DNA from: Runella sp. CRIBMP
GTDB taxonomy: Bacteria > Bacteroidota > Bacteroidia > Cytophagales > Spirosomataceae
Reading direction: 5' to 3'
DNA length: 64,000 bases
Assembly: GCF_009905605.1 (NCBI RefSeq)
Contig: NZ_JAAAKZ010000004.1
Span: forward strand, 1-64,000
Made by a program: the position numbers and the translations under genes. This document shows positions 7,676 through 15,427 of the stretch, one piece after another (the first letter of the stretch is position 1; each line of letters begins with the position of its first letter). The notes below the pieces were generated by a model. The model searched no databases and was not told the origin of the DNA. It worked only from the letters and a program-made list of their open reading frames with translations.

Positions 7676-10600
7676 TTAGAATGTAACGCTCAAATTGACC
7701 CCGAAACGCCGCACGGACGGAGCCGAGAAAAAGTCAATTCCTTGGGTATTGGTGTTTCCAAACGTGTTGACTTCAGGGTCAAAGTTGGCGTGTTTGGGGA
7801 AGTGGGGCGCAAAATACCACAGGTTGCGGCCGCTCAATGTGAGGCTCACGGCGCCAAATGGCGTTTTGGTCAACAACGTTTTTGGCAAAGAATATCCCAA
7901 GGTGATTTCGCGTAAGCGGACCACGGATGCATCCCACACCGAGAATTCATTGGGGCCGTTGATGGCCAATGCACCGCCCGCCGCCTGAAACCACAGGTTG
8001 TTTTCCATTACCTGAATGTTGTTGGGGATGGGTTGTCCGTCGCCGCCGAGCAGTGGTTTGAGGGTATTGGCATCGCCCAATACGCCAGCCACTACTTTGG
8101 GCACTTCGCGGTCTTCGGTGTCTTGTGTTACCCCGCGGCCCAGCAAAAACTGGTTTGTCCACGAGTACAGGTCGCCGCCGTGGCGATAATCGACCACGCC
8201 GCTGAGGGTAAATCCTTTGTATTTCAAGGTGTTGGTTACTGCCAAAATAAATTTAGGATTGGGATTGGCAATGATTTTCTGTTGGATGTCAGGAATGGTC
8301 AGGCCCGTATTTGGATTGATGAGGGCGTTGCCGTTTTCGTCGCGGGCCACGGCGGTTCCCCGCAATACCCCAAACCACTCGCCGGGGCGAACCACGGGAA
8401 TCGGGTTGTTGGTAAAAATATTACGCAATGTCACTTCTTCGACGCCGTCGGCCAGTGATTCTACGATGTTTTTATTTTGGGTGTAAGCTGCGAAAATATC
8501 CCATTTGAAACTATTGGCGAGTTGAATTGGAACCAAGGTAATCCCCGCTTCAATGCCTGAGTTGCGAATCGAGCCGAAGTTGGTCACAAAAGAAGTGTAA
8601 CCCGACGACTGCGGCAACGAACGACGGGCGATAATATCGGTACTGAGGCGATTGTAGTACGTAAAGTCAATCACGGCCCTACCGCCAAAAAACTCAAGGT
8701 TGGTTCCGAGTTCAATCTCTTTCGTAAATTCAGGTTTTAGGTTGGGATCAAAGGCCGAAGAAGCCACCGATGCACCAGGCTGACCGTTGAAAGGATAATC
8801 ATTGTAGCGTGTAGAACCCGTTTGTCCTGAGCTTTCTCCGAAATTGATTCTGAACGTATTGAGCGTTTGGTAAGGGTCGGCATCGCGGCCTACTTTGGCG
8901 TAACCCACTCGCAGTTTGGCGCTGGTCAAGGCTTTCGATTTGATATTAAACGCCTCGGTCAAAATGAAGGAAGCACTGCCCGAATAGTAAAAATAACTGC
9001 GGTTGGAGGCTGGCAGGGTAGACGACCAGTCATTGCGGCCCGTGAGGTTTAAGAATAAGTAATTTTTGTACCCCAAGGTCATGTCGGTAAAGGCCGCGTA
9101 CATCCGGCGCTTATTGATGCCCGTATTTCCAGTATTGGGCGTTACGGTACTGACGTTGGTTATCAAATCAATGCCTCGGGTGACAATGCCTAGCCCGTTT
9201 ACGCTCGTTTGGTCGCTGCCGCGTTGGTTGTAGTTGGCGCCCACAATGGCCCGTAGATTTATGTCCGATGTCAGGTTTTGAGTAAGATTAAACAGCAGGT
9301 TGTGGTCTTGTTCTTGAAATTCAATGGCGTCAAACTGCATACTTCCCACTCCCTGAGCGCCCGACAGCGAACCCGCCGAAATACGCTGAAAACGGTTGTC
9401 GTTGTAGCTGTTGAAACCTCCTTTATAGGTCACGTTCAACCAATTGGTTATGTCGTACAAAATGCTGCCATTCAGGGCAATACGGTTTACTTTGCTCGTA
9501 AAAATGCTGTTGTTGACTGACCAATACGGGTTGTCGGCCTGCCCAAACGGGAAGAAAAAGACGCCATTGCCAAACGGGTCTTCGTAGGGCAGCTGGTCGA
9601 GTGGCCAGTTACGAGGTTGTTGAAACATCCGCGCTAGGGGAGAAGTGCCGTCGCCCCCAAAAAGCGGGCTGTTCTGAAGGGTGTTGGTATAAGCTAAGTT
9701 GGCTCCGACGATAAAGCCGTTGTCGAGGGTGGTATTTCCGCCCACGCTGATGTTGGTTCGTTCAAAACCCGACCCTGGGAAAAAGCTCTGCTGGTCGGTA
9801 CGCGAAATCACCGATGTGATGCTGGCTTTGGGGCCGCCACCCGTGATACTGACCGAGTTTTCGTAGACACTCCCCGTGCGAAAGAAATTTTTCACGTTGT
9901 CGGGATATGCTTGATACGCCACGTTTCCGCCAGGGCGCAGGCCGTATTGTGCAGCCAGTGCAGGGTAGTTGGTGGTGTAGGTGTTGTAGCCAACCCAAAT
10001 TGGAATGGAGTCGACGGGGGCGGTAGAATTGGCCCAACCGCCTGCCGCGTTGTAGGTGCGGCCTAGGCCGAATGCGGGCCCCCAGGTGCCGTTGGCATTG
10101 GCGTAGACCTGCTGCGAACCCGAGCCATATTTGTTTTGGAAATCAGGATAGCTCGCGATTTTCTCGGCCGAGTATGACGTATTGTACGTAATTTCTAATC
10201 CTTTTTTTGACAGCTTGTTGGTGCCCGATTTGGTCGTGATTACAATCACCCCGTTGGCGGCGCGGGTTCCGTACAGGGCGGCGGCGGCGGCTCCTTTCAA
10301 GACCGTCATAGAGGCGATGTTGTTAGGGTCAAGGTCGGCAATGCGGCTAGAAAAGGCCGCACCGTTGTCACGGAAATTGCCGCTTTCGTTCAGGTCGTTG
10401 TTGTACGGAATGCCATCCACCACAAAAAGGGGTTGGTTACTTCCAAAAAAAGAGTTGGCTCCCCGAATGGTAATCCGGGACGAGCTCCCCGCTGCCCCTC
10501 CTGAGCCGTTGATGTTGACCCCTGGAATCTTGCCCTGCATGGCTTTCAATACATCAGGTTCTGATTTCTGCACCAACTTGTCGGCCGAGAGGCGCTCCAC

Positions 10601-10966
10601 CGAATAGCCCAGAGATTTGTTGCTGCGCTCAATCCCGACGGCTGTTACTACCACTTCGGTCAATTGCTTGACATCGTCGCTTAGAATAACGTTAATGGTG
10701 GTTTGGGCCCCAACGGCCACTTCTTTGGAGGAATAACCGATAAAGCTGAACACTAGCGTGGCGTTGTTGGGAACCTGGATTTGGAAGGTTCCGTCGGAGT
10801 TGGTGGTGCTGCCCGTGGCAGAGCCTTTAATAACGACGTTAACGCCTGGTAGTGGGGTTGCGTCGGAGGCGGCGGTCACTTTGCCCGAAACGGTGCGATT
10901 TTGGGCATGGCCGTGGATGACACTCAAGAAAACCCCAAGCATCAGGAACAATAAACTTTTTTTCAT
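7676..10966 (-). CDS. SusC/RagA-family TonB-dependent outer-membrane transporter
   Basis: 1096 residues from the chosen ATG. The reading frame extends 32 codons further upstream, but the ATG at 10966 begins a clear signal peptide (MKKSLLFLMLGVFLS...GHAQ), so I place the start there. After it come a carboxypeptidase-regulatory-like beta domain (SGKVTAASDATPLPGVNV to FIGYSSKEV), a TonB plug (MQGKIPGVNINGSGG, ITIRGANSFFG, PLFVVDGIPYNND) and a long beta-barrel ending in the aromatic outer-membrane signal (FGVNLSVTF). It imports nutrients using TonB energy, with its SusD partner downstream. It is transcribed divergently from the sugar-acid operon at 11605. Confidence 0.95.
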   Translation of the reverse strand: MKKSLLFLMLGVFLSVIHGHAQNRTVSGKVTAASDATPLPGVNVVIKGSATGSTTNSDGTFQIQVPNNATLVFSFIGYSSKEVAVGAQTTINVILSDDVKQLTEVVVTAVGIERSNKSLGYSVERLSADKLVQKSEPDVLKAMQGKIPGVNINGSGGAAGSSSRITIRGANSFFGSNQPLFVVDGIPYNNDLNESGNFRDNGAAFSSRIADLDPNNIASMTVLKGAAAAALYGTRAANGVIVITTKSGTNKLSKKGLEITYNTSYSAEKIASYPDFQNKYGSGSQQVYANANGTWGPAFGLGRTYNAAGGWANSTAPVDSIPIWVGYNTYTTNYPALAAQYGLRPGGNVAYQAYPDNVKNFFRTGSVYENSVSITGGGPKASITSVISRTDQQSFFPGSGFERTNISVGGNTTLDNGFIVGANLAYTNTLQNSPLFGGDGTSPLARMFQQPRNWPLDQLPYEDPFGNGVFFFPFGQADNPYWSVNNSIFTSKVNRIALNGSILYDITNWLNVTYKGGFNSYNDNRFQRISAGSLSGAQGVGSMQFDAIEFQEQDHNLLFNLTQNLTSDINLRAIVGANYNQRGSDQTSVNGLGIVTRGIDLITNVSTVTPNTGNTGINKRRMYAAFTDMTLGYKNYLFLNLTGRNDWSSTLPASNRSYFYYSGSASFILTEAFNIKSKALTSAKLRVGYAKVGRDADPYQTLNTFRINFGESSGQTGSTRYNDYPFNGQPGASVASSAFDPNLKPEFTKEIELGTNLEFFGGRAVIDFTYYNRLSTDIIARRSLPQSSGYTSFVTNFGSIRNSGIEAGITLVPIQLANSFKWDIFAAYTQNKNIVESLADGVEEVTLRNIFTNNPIPVVRPGEWFGVLRGTAVARDENGNALINPNTGLTIPDIQQKIIANPNPKFILAVTNTLKYKGFTLSGVVDYRHGGDLYSWTNQFLLGRGVTQDTEDREVPKVVAGVLGDANTLKPLLGGDGQPIPNNIQVMENNLWFQAAGGALAINGPNEFSVWDASVVRLREITLGYSLPKTLLTKTPFGAVSLTLSGRNLWYFAPHFPKHANFDPEVNTFGNTNTQGIDFFSAPSVRRFGVNLSVTF

Positions 10967-11303
10967 AAATGAATTGAAGATTTGGTTTTTTAAATCTGTT
11001 GTGAACAACCTTTTACGATTGCTGACAACAAAGTTCTCCAATTCAATTTTGTTAAAAATCACCCATTTATAGGGGTTTATCAGTGGCGATGTTACCTAAA
11101 TATGAAATTGGATTTTGCCCAAAAAAGGCGAATATTTTAAGCATGGAGCAGAATTGCACCTTTGGGGAAAGACGCTTGCTGACCAAAAAATAAAATATTC
11201 TACCGTCATATCCCTCATTTACGGTTACCCCTATTGTTAGGGAGGGGAAAAAACATAAAGAAAGCCTAACAGCCAAAATGCAGATACATCAAGCTCCAAA
11301 AAC

Positions 11304-11311
11304 TACTTTTG
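11304..11311 (+). promoter_or_regulatory. Bacteroidota -7 promoter box (TACTTTTG)
   Basis: Matches TAnnTTTG on the plus strand, 294 bp upstream of the first gene of the sugar-acid operon. No -33 partner is obvious. Transcription from here would pass through the hairpin at 11487-11515. Confidence 0.35.
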
Positions 11312-11486
11312 CTTTGAAAATAACGGGCTAAAAATGGCGCAATTAGGGTGATTTGCCGCATGATTTTTTTCAGGAGCTTTGTCCCATCAATCAACAATGA
11401 CTTTCTACTGCAAATAGTATGAAGTACACATTTGCAGGTATTCATAGATAAAAGATTCTCATACGATTTAGTTTAGGTTAAGAATT

Positions 11487-11515
11487 ATAGCCGCAGGACC
11501 TTGTCTTGCGGCTAT
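11487..11515 (+). terminator. Orphan terminator or attenuator upstream of the sugar-acid operon
   Basis: ATAGCCGCA (11487-11495) and TGCGGCTAT (11507-11515) form a perfect 9-bp stem with an 11-nt loop, followed by TTACTTTTTAT. No plus-strand gene precedes it, and the next gene starts 90 bp downstream. It may end a small RNA or attenuate the operon. Confidence 0.55.
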
Positions 11516-11604
11516 TTACTTTTTATCCCCTGGGTCAATAAAGGCTGAAAGTAAAATAGTACGATAAAAGACTTTTATTTTCATAAACCTTTAGCATACT
11601 GAAA

Positions 11605-12960
11605 ATGAACAAAATAGATGTAAACCGCCGGGAAACCATGAAAATGCTGGGCCTCGGTGGCTCTGCCGGACTCCTTGGACTGTTCGGTGGTGTATCCAAT
11701 GCCCAAGCACGGGAAGAAAAAGGTACGCCGTCGTACGCCAAAGCGATGAAACCCGTCAAAATCACGAGCGTAAGGGCCATCGCTACGGCCCCCCAAGGCT
11801 CCAATCTCATTGTTGTAAAAGTTGAAACTTCGGAGCCGGGCCTTTATGGTTTGGGTTGTGCTACCTTTACCCAGCGCGCGGCTACTGTGAGTGTGGCCAT
11901 CAATACCTACCTCAATGAGTTTTGTGTAGGAAAAGACGTCGACAATATTGAAGACATGTGGCAGGCCGCTTATGTGAGTTCGTATTGGCGCAACGGCCCC
12001 GTGTTAAACAACGCCCTCAGTGGTTTGGACCAAGCCCTTTGGGACATCAAAGGCAAACGCGCCGGAATGCCGCTTTATCAATTGCTCGGTGGTAAAGTTC
12101 GTTTTGCCATTCCATGCTATACACATGCCAACGGCAACACCCCTGAGGCCACGGTGGAGAGCGTAAAAAGCATCATGGAGCGCGGTTTTAAGTACATCCG
12201 AATCCAGCAGGGCGGCTACGGCGCCGTGGGTAGTACCGAACAAAAACCTGATTTTAAAGCGGCAGGTTTTGGCGGAGAAACCGACAACTACATGAATGAG
12301 CGCACGTACCTGAAATCTATCCCTAAACTGTTTGAAACCGTGCGGAAAGGTTGCGGCGACGACATTGAACTGCTGCACGATATACACGAGCGGGTGCAGC
12401 CGATGGATGCCATCAACATGATTAAAAAATTGGAAGATTATCGCCCATTTTTTATTGAAGACCCTTTTTCTCCCGAAAACATGAAGTGGTTTAAGCAACT
12501 TAGGGCCAGTACTTCGGTGCCGATTGCGATGGGTGAGTTATTTAATAATATTAATGAATTTGTGGAACCAATGGTTAACCAGTGGTTTGACTACATTCGC
12601 ATCCACGTCTCCCAAATCGGGGGAATTACGCCCGCCATGAAGGTGGCGAGGCTGGGTGAATGGTTCAATATCAAAACGGCTTGGCACGGCCCGGGAGACG
12701 TGTCGCCCGTGGGACACTCGGCACACGCTCACATTGATTTGGCGGTTTGGAATTTTGGAATTCAGGAAGCCGTCTCTTTCAACGAAAAAACGCTGTCGGT
12801 TTTTTCGGGTTGCCCAACCATGAAAGACGGGTATATGTCGGTCAACGAAGTACCAGGTATCGGGGTGGATATCAACGAAAAAGAAGCCGCCAAATATCCC
12901 ATCACCACCAAATCTAACTGGCAGGTAAGGAAGTTTGACGGAACCATCATCCGACCGTAG
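11605..12960 (+). CDS. Tat-exported enolase-superfamily sugar-acid dehydratase, mannonate-dehydratase (ManD/RspA)-like
   Basis: 451 residues. The N-terminus has a twin-arginine leader (NRRETMKMLGLGG, then a hydrophobic segment ending near AQA), so the mature enzyme should be periplasmic. The rest fits the ManD/RspA branch of the mandelate racemase group: metal ligand Asp259 followed by His261 (HDIHERVQP), Glu285 (FFIEDP), Glu311 (MGELFNN), and the C-terminal block WHGPGDVSPVGHSAHAH. Cytosolic relatives dehydrate D-mannonate or D-gluconate to 2-keto-3-deoxygluconate. It is the first gene of a six-gene plus-strand operon that also contains a KDPG-type aldolase. The exact sugar acid is not determined. 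Confidence 0.85.
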   Translation: MNKIDVNRRETMKMLGLGGSAGLLGLFGGVSNAQAREEKGTPSYAKAMKPVKITSVRAIATAPQGSNLIVVKVETSEPGLYGLGCATFTQRAATVSVAINTYLNEFCVGKDVDNIEDMWQAAYVSSYWRNGPVLNNALSGLDQALWDIKGKRAGMPLYQLLGGKVRFAIPCYTHANGNTPEATVESVKSIMERGFKYIRIQQGGYGAVGSTEQKPDFKAAGFGGETDNYMNERTYLKSIPKLFETVRKGCGDDIELLHDIHERVQPMDAINMIKKLEDYRPFFIEDPFSPENMKWFKQLRASTSVPIAMGELFNNINEFVEPMVNQWFDYIRIHVSQIGGITPAMKVARLGEWFNIKTAWHGPGDVSPVGHSAHAHIDLAVWNFGIQEAVSFNEKTLSVFSGCPTMKDGYMSVNEVPGIGVDINEKEAAKYPITTKSNWQVRKFDGTIIRP

Positions 12961-13077
12961 GGGTAGGGTTTACCCCTGTCCAAAGAAGGCAGTAACCTGA
13001 GTCGTAAATTGTAAATTTTTCGTGTCTGATTACGTTTGCCCTTTTTTATCTCCCTTCCATCCAAACCTTGCTACTTC

Positions 13078-14319
13078 ATGCAACGAAGAAACTTTATAAA
13101 AACGGCGGTGTTAGGCTCAACTGCGCTGGCGGTTGGATTGCCATTGTACGAAGCAGAGGCCGCTTCCAAGCTAAAAATCACTAAGATTCGCTACTATACA
13201 GCGCCCGGCTATAACAAACCCCTTTTTAATCAAGCCCGGGGCATTGTTGAGATAGAAACCGACGGCGGCATCATCGGCATTGGCGAAGGCGGCTCCAAAG
13301 ATATGATTGAGCAATGCGCTCAGATGCTGATTGGCGAAGACCCGTTCCGTATTGAGCACCTCTGGCAGTATCTTTATCGCGGTATGTTTTATCCCCCCGG
13401 CCGCGAAAAACTCCACGGACTAGGCGCATTGGAAATGGCCCTTTGGGATATAAAAGGCAAGGCCCTAAACGTGCCCGTTTATGAACTGTTGGGCGGCGCT
13501 ACCCGCGATTACATCGAATGTTACGCTACGGGGTTTCGTGCCTCCAAAGCCACAACGGAGGAAGGCCGAGCGCAAGACTGCATCGCAGCGGGGCTGCGGG
13601 CGTATCGGATTGGTCCCACGGGCGGAAATGGCACCGAGCCTTTTGATTTTTACGAAAACGTCAAAAAAACCATTGACTTCTGCAAGCGAATCGACACAGC
13701 CGTGGGTGGGGGCGGTAAGTGGGCCATTGACCTGCATACCCGTTTTGACATGACCGACGGCCTTAAGATTTGTACGGCCTTGGAAAATCTCGAACCCTAT
13801 TTTGTCGAAGACATCGTGCGTTCTGAAAATCCTGGGGTGTATAAAACCGTACGCGCCATGACCAAAGTGCCGATTGCGGTGGGAGAACAATTTGGGGACC
13901 GTTGGGATACCAATGAACTGATTGAAAATCGGCAGATTGACTACACCCGCTTTACCCTTCCCAACACGGGTGGTATCAGTGAATTTAAGAAATTGGCCGC
14001 GATATGCGAAACGCATTATGTGGGTATGATTCCGCATTTTACGGGGCCTTTGTCCACAGCTGCCCTCGTGCACGTGTTGGGGGCGAGTAGCCCCATGCGT
14101 TGCTTGATGGAACTCGGCGGGGGCGAACCCGAACGTCCGCCTTATTTCAACGAAGATTTTATTAACTTCAAAAATGGTAAACTGTACCTCAACGACAGCC
14201 CTGGTTTGGGCGTGAAGTTTGACCCCAAAAAAGCTACCTTTGTGATGGAAATAAAAGAAAAAACCAAGTTTCCACACCCTATTTTAAAGGCTCCCGACGG
14301 TTCTATTCATAATTGGTAG
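13078..14319 (+). CDS. Tat-exported enolase-superfamily dehydratase, galactonate-dehydratase-like
   Basis: 413 residues. I start at 13078 because that ATG begins a textbook twin-arginine leader (MQRRNFIKTAVLGSTALAVG); the 14 upstream codons in frame have no family match. Mandelate-racemase-type N-domain, then a barrel with Asp218/His220 (IDLHTRF), Glu244 (YFVEDIVRSE), Glu270 (VGEQFGDRW) and His320 (GMIPHFTGPLS), the layout of D-galactonate dehydratase. Family chemistry is removal of water from an aldonate, giving a 2-keto-3-deoxy acid. It follows the ManD-like gene by 117 bp, so two dehydratases of different stereochemistry may act in the same compartment. Confidence 0.85.
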   Translation: MQRRNFIKTAVLGSTALAVGLPLYEAEAASKLKITKIRYYTAPGYNKPLFNQARGIVEIETDGGIIGIGEGGSKDMIEQCAQMLIGEDPFRIEHLWQYLYRGMFYPPGREKLHGLGALEMALWDIKGKALNVPVYELLGGATRDYIECYATGFRASKATTEEGRAQDCIAAGLRAYRIGPTGGNGTEPFDFYENVKKTIDFCKRIDTAVGGGGKWAIDLHTRFDMTDGLKICTALENLEPYFVEDIVRSENPGVYKTVRAMTKVPIAVGEQFGDRWDTNELIENRQIDYTRFTLPNTGGISEFKKLAAICETHYVGMIPHFTGPLSTAALVHVLGASSPMRCLMELGGGEPERPPYFNEDFINFKNGKLYLNDSPGLGVKFDPKKATFVMEIKEKTKFPHPILKAPDGSIHNW

Positions 14320-14324
14320 TTGAT

Positions 14325-15296
14325 ATGAAGCATACATTTTTACCCCTGATGCTGTTGGTAATCGGATGGACAGGTTTTATTGCCTCCGCAGATTTTCCTA
14401 CGGCCAAAATTTCCAATGGCCTGATTGAGGCCGAACTATACCTGCCCGATGCCCAGCGAGGGTATTATCAGGGAACCCGCTTTGATTGGTCGGGTGTGAT
14501 GCCTCGGCTAGAGTACAAGGGTCACAGTTATTTTGGTATTTGGAATCCCGCCCCTTACGACCCCAAATTGCACGATGCCATAGCAGGCCCCGTGGAAGAA
14601 TTTGTGGCCGTAGGGATGAATGAAGCACCCGTTGGCGGAGAATTTCTGAAAATCGGCGTAGGAACGCTCATCAAACCCGATGCTAAACCCTACTCTTTTT
14701 TGACGCCCTATACCCTCAAAAATGGCGGAAAATGGACGGTGAAAACATTTAAAGACAAAGTGGAATTTACGCATGAGTTGACTGATGCCGCGGGCTATGG
14801 GTATCTATATCGTAAAACCGTAAAACTCACCAAAGGAAAGGCGGAATTGGTTTTGGAACACAGCCTGAAAAATACGGGTACAAAACCCATCGAAACTCAA
14901 ACCTACAATCATAATTTCTTCATGATTGACAATGAGCCGACAGGCCCAAATATGCAAACCCTTTTTCCGTATGAAATCAGCGCCGAAGGTAAAGGATTTG
15001 GTACAGTGGTGAAAGCAGAAAATCGGATGCTCGTCTTCACCAAAGAAGTACCGCCGGGCGAGAATGTATTTAGCAGTGGCGTAAAGGGATTTGACGCGAC
15101 GCCCGAAGATTACGACATCCTGATTCAAAACCTGAAAACGGGTGCAAGTGTACAAATTAAGGGAGATAAACCTCTGGAAAAATTGGTATACTGGGCCTGT
15201 CATACCACTTCTTGCCCAGAGCCTTACATCAAGCTGTCGGTGAAGCCGCAGGAGGAAGTAAAGTGGAAAATTAATTATGTGTTTATTGCACGCTAA
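14325..15296 (+). CDS. Secreted galactose-mutarotase-like protein
   Basis: 323 residues. I chose the ATG at 14325, 5 bp after the preceding stop codon, because it begins a Sec signal peptide (MKHTFLPLMLLVIGW...ASA). The mature part is beta-rich and resembles the galactose mutarotase-like superfold (ISNGLIEAELYLPDAQRGYYQGTRFDWSG, NTGTKPIETQTYNHNFF), though classical epimerase catalytic residues cannot be confirmed by eye. Its place between dehydratase and PQQ dehydrogenase genes suggests that it handles the sugar ring form in the periplasm, for instance supplying the beta-anomer to the dehydrogenase. That role is inference. Confidence 0.7.
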   Translation: MKHTFLPLMLLVIGWTGFIASADFPTAKISNGLIEAELYLPDAQRGYYQGTRFDWSGVMPRLEYKGHSYFGIWNPAPYDPKLHDAIAGPVEEFVAVGMNEAPVGGEFLKIGVGTLIKPDAKPYSFLTPYTLKNGGKWTVKTFKDKVEFTHELTDAAGYGYLYRKTVKLTKGKAELVLEHSLKNTGTKPIETQTYNHNFFMIDNEPTGPNMQTLFPYEISAEGKGFGTVVKAENRMLVFTKEVPPGENVFSSGVKGFDATPEDYDILIQNLKTGASVQIKGDKPLEKLVYWACHTTSCPEPYIKLSVKPQEEVKWKINYVFIAR

Positions 15297-15299
15297 GTT

Positions 15300-15375
15300 A
15301 AAATCACGCAGTGGCGCAACGTAGCAAATGTTTTAATGCTTAACTCTTTGCTTCTCTGAGACTTTGCGTGATTTT
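15300..15375. repeat. Intergenic palindromic repeat element
   Basis: Outer arms AAAATCACGCA (15300-15310) and TGCGTGATTTT (15365-15375) are perfect 11-bp complements. The right part (15352-15371) recurs with two mismatches at 44827-44846. This type of CTCTG...CTTTGCGTGA element is typical of short dispersed intergenic repeats in Bacteroidota. It may also end transcripts: T residues follow the right arm. Confidence 0.6.
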
Positions 15376-15427
15376 TAACTCTGCTTAATGCTGGAAAACC
15401 AACGTGTTATTGGTAAAAAAGACAAAT

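Larger units (their letters stand above)
10967..11604. other. 638-bp divergent intergenic region between susC and the sugar-acid operon
   Basis: It contains no convincing protein gene. On the plus strand it holds a -7-like box (11304-11311), an 8-bp inverted repeat (CTGCAAAT 11408-11415 / ATTTGCAG 11430-11437) and a terminator-like hairpin (11487-11515). Together these suggest a roughly 200-nt leader or small RNA. The susC promoter must lie in the left part; I see no good -7 match there, only GAACTTTG near 11027-11034 (minus strand), one base off in the TA pair. Confidence 0.5.

Noticed and set aside
10967-11062. N-terminal extension of SusC by 32 codons
   Set aside because: The internal ATG at 10966 starts a standard signal peptide; the extension would bury it.
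11067-11276. 69-codon minus-strand frame upstream of susC
   Set aside because: No promoter, no recognisable motif and mixed composition; probably part of the susC upstream region.
13465-14277. 270-codon minus-strand open frame
   Set aside because: Lies entirely antisense to the galactonate-dehydratase-like gene, whose active-site residues are intact.
15300-15375. CRISPR repeat
   Set aside because: A single palindromic element with one distant partial copy; no regular spacer array anywhere in the window.
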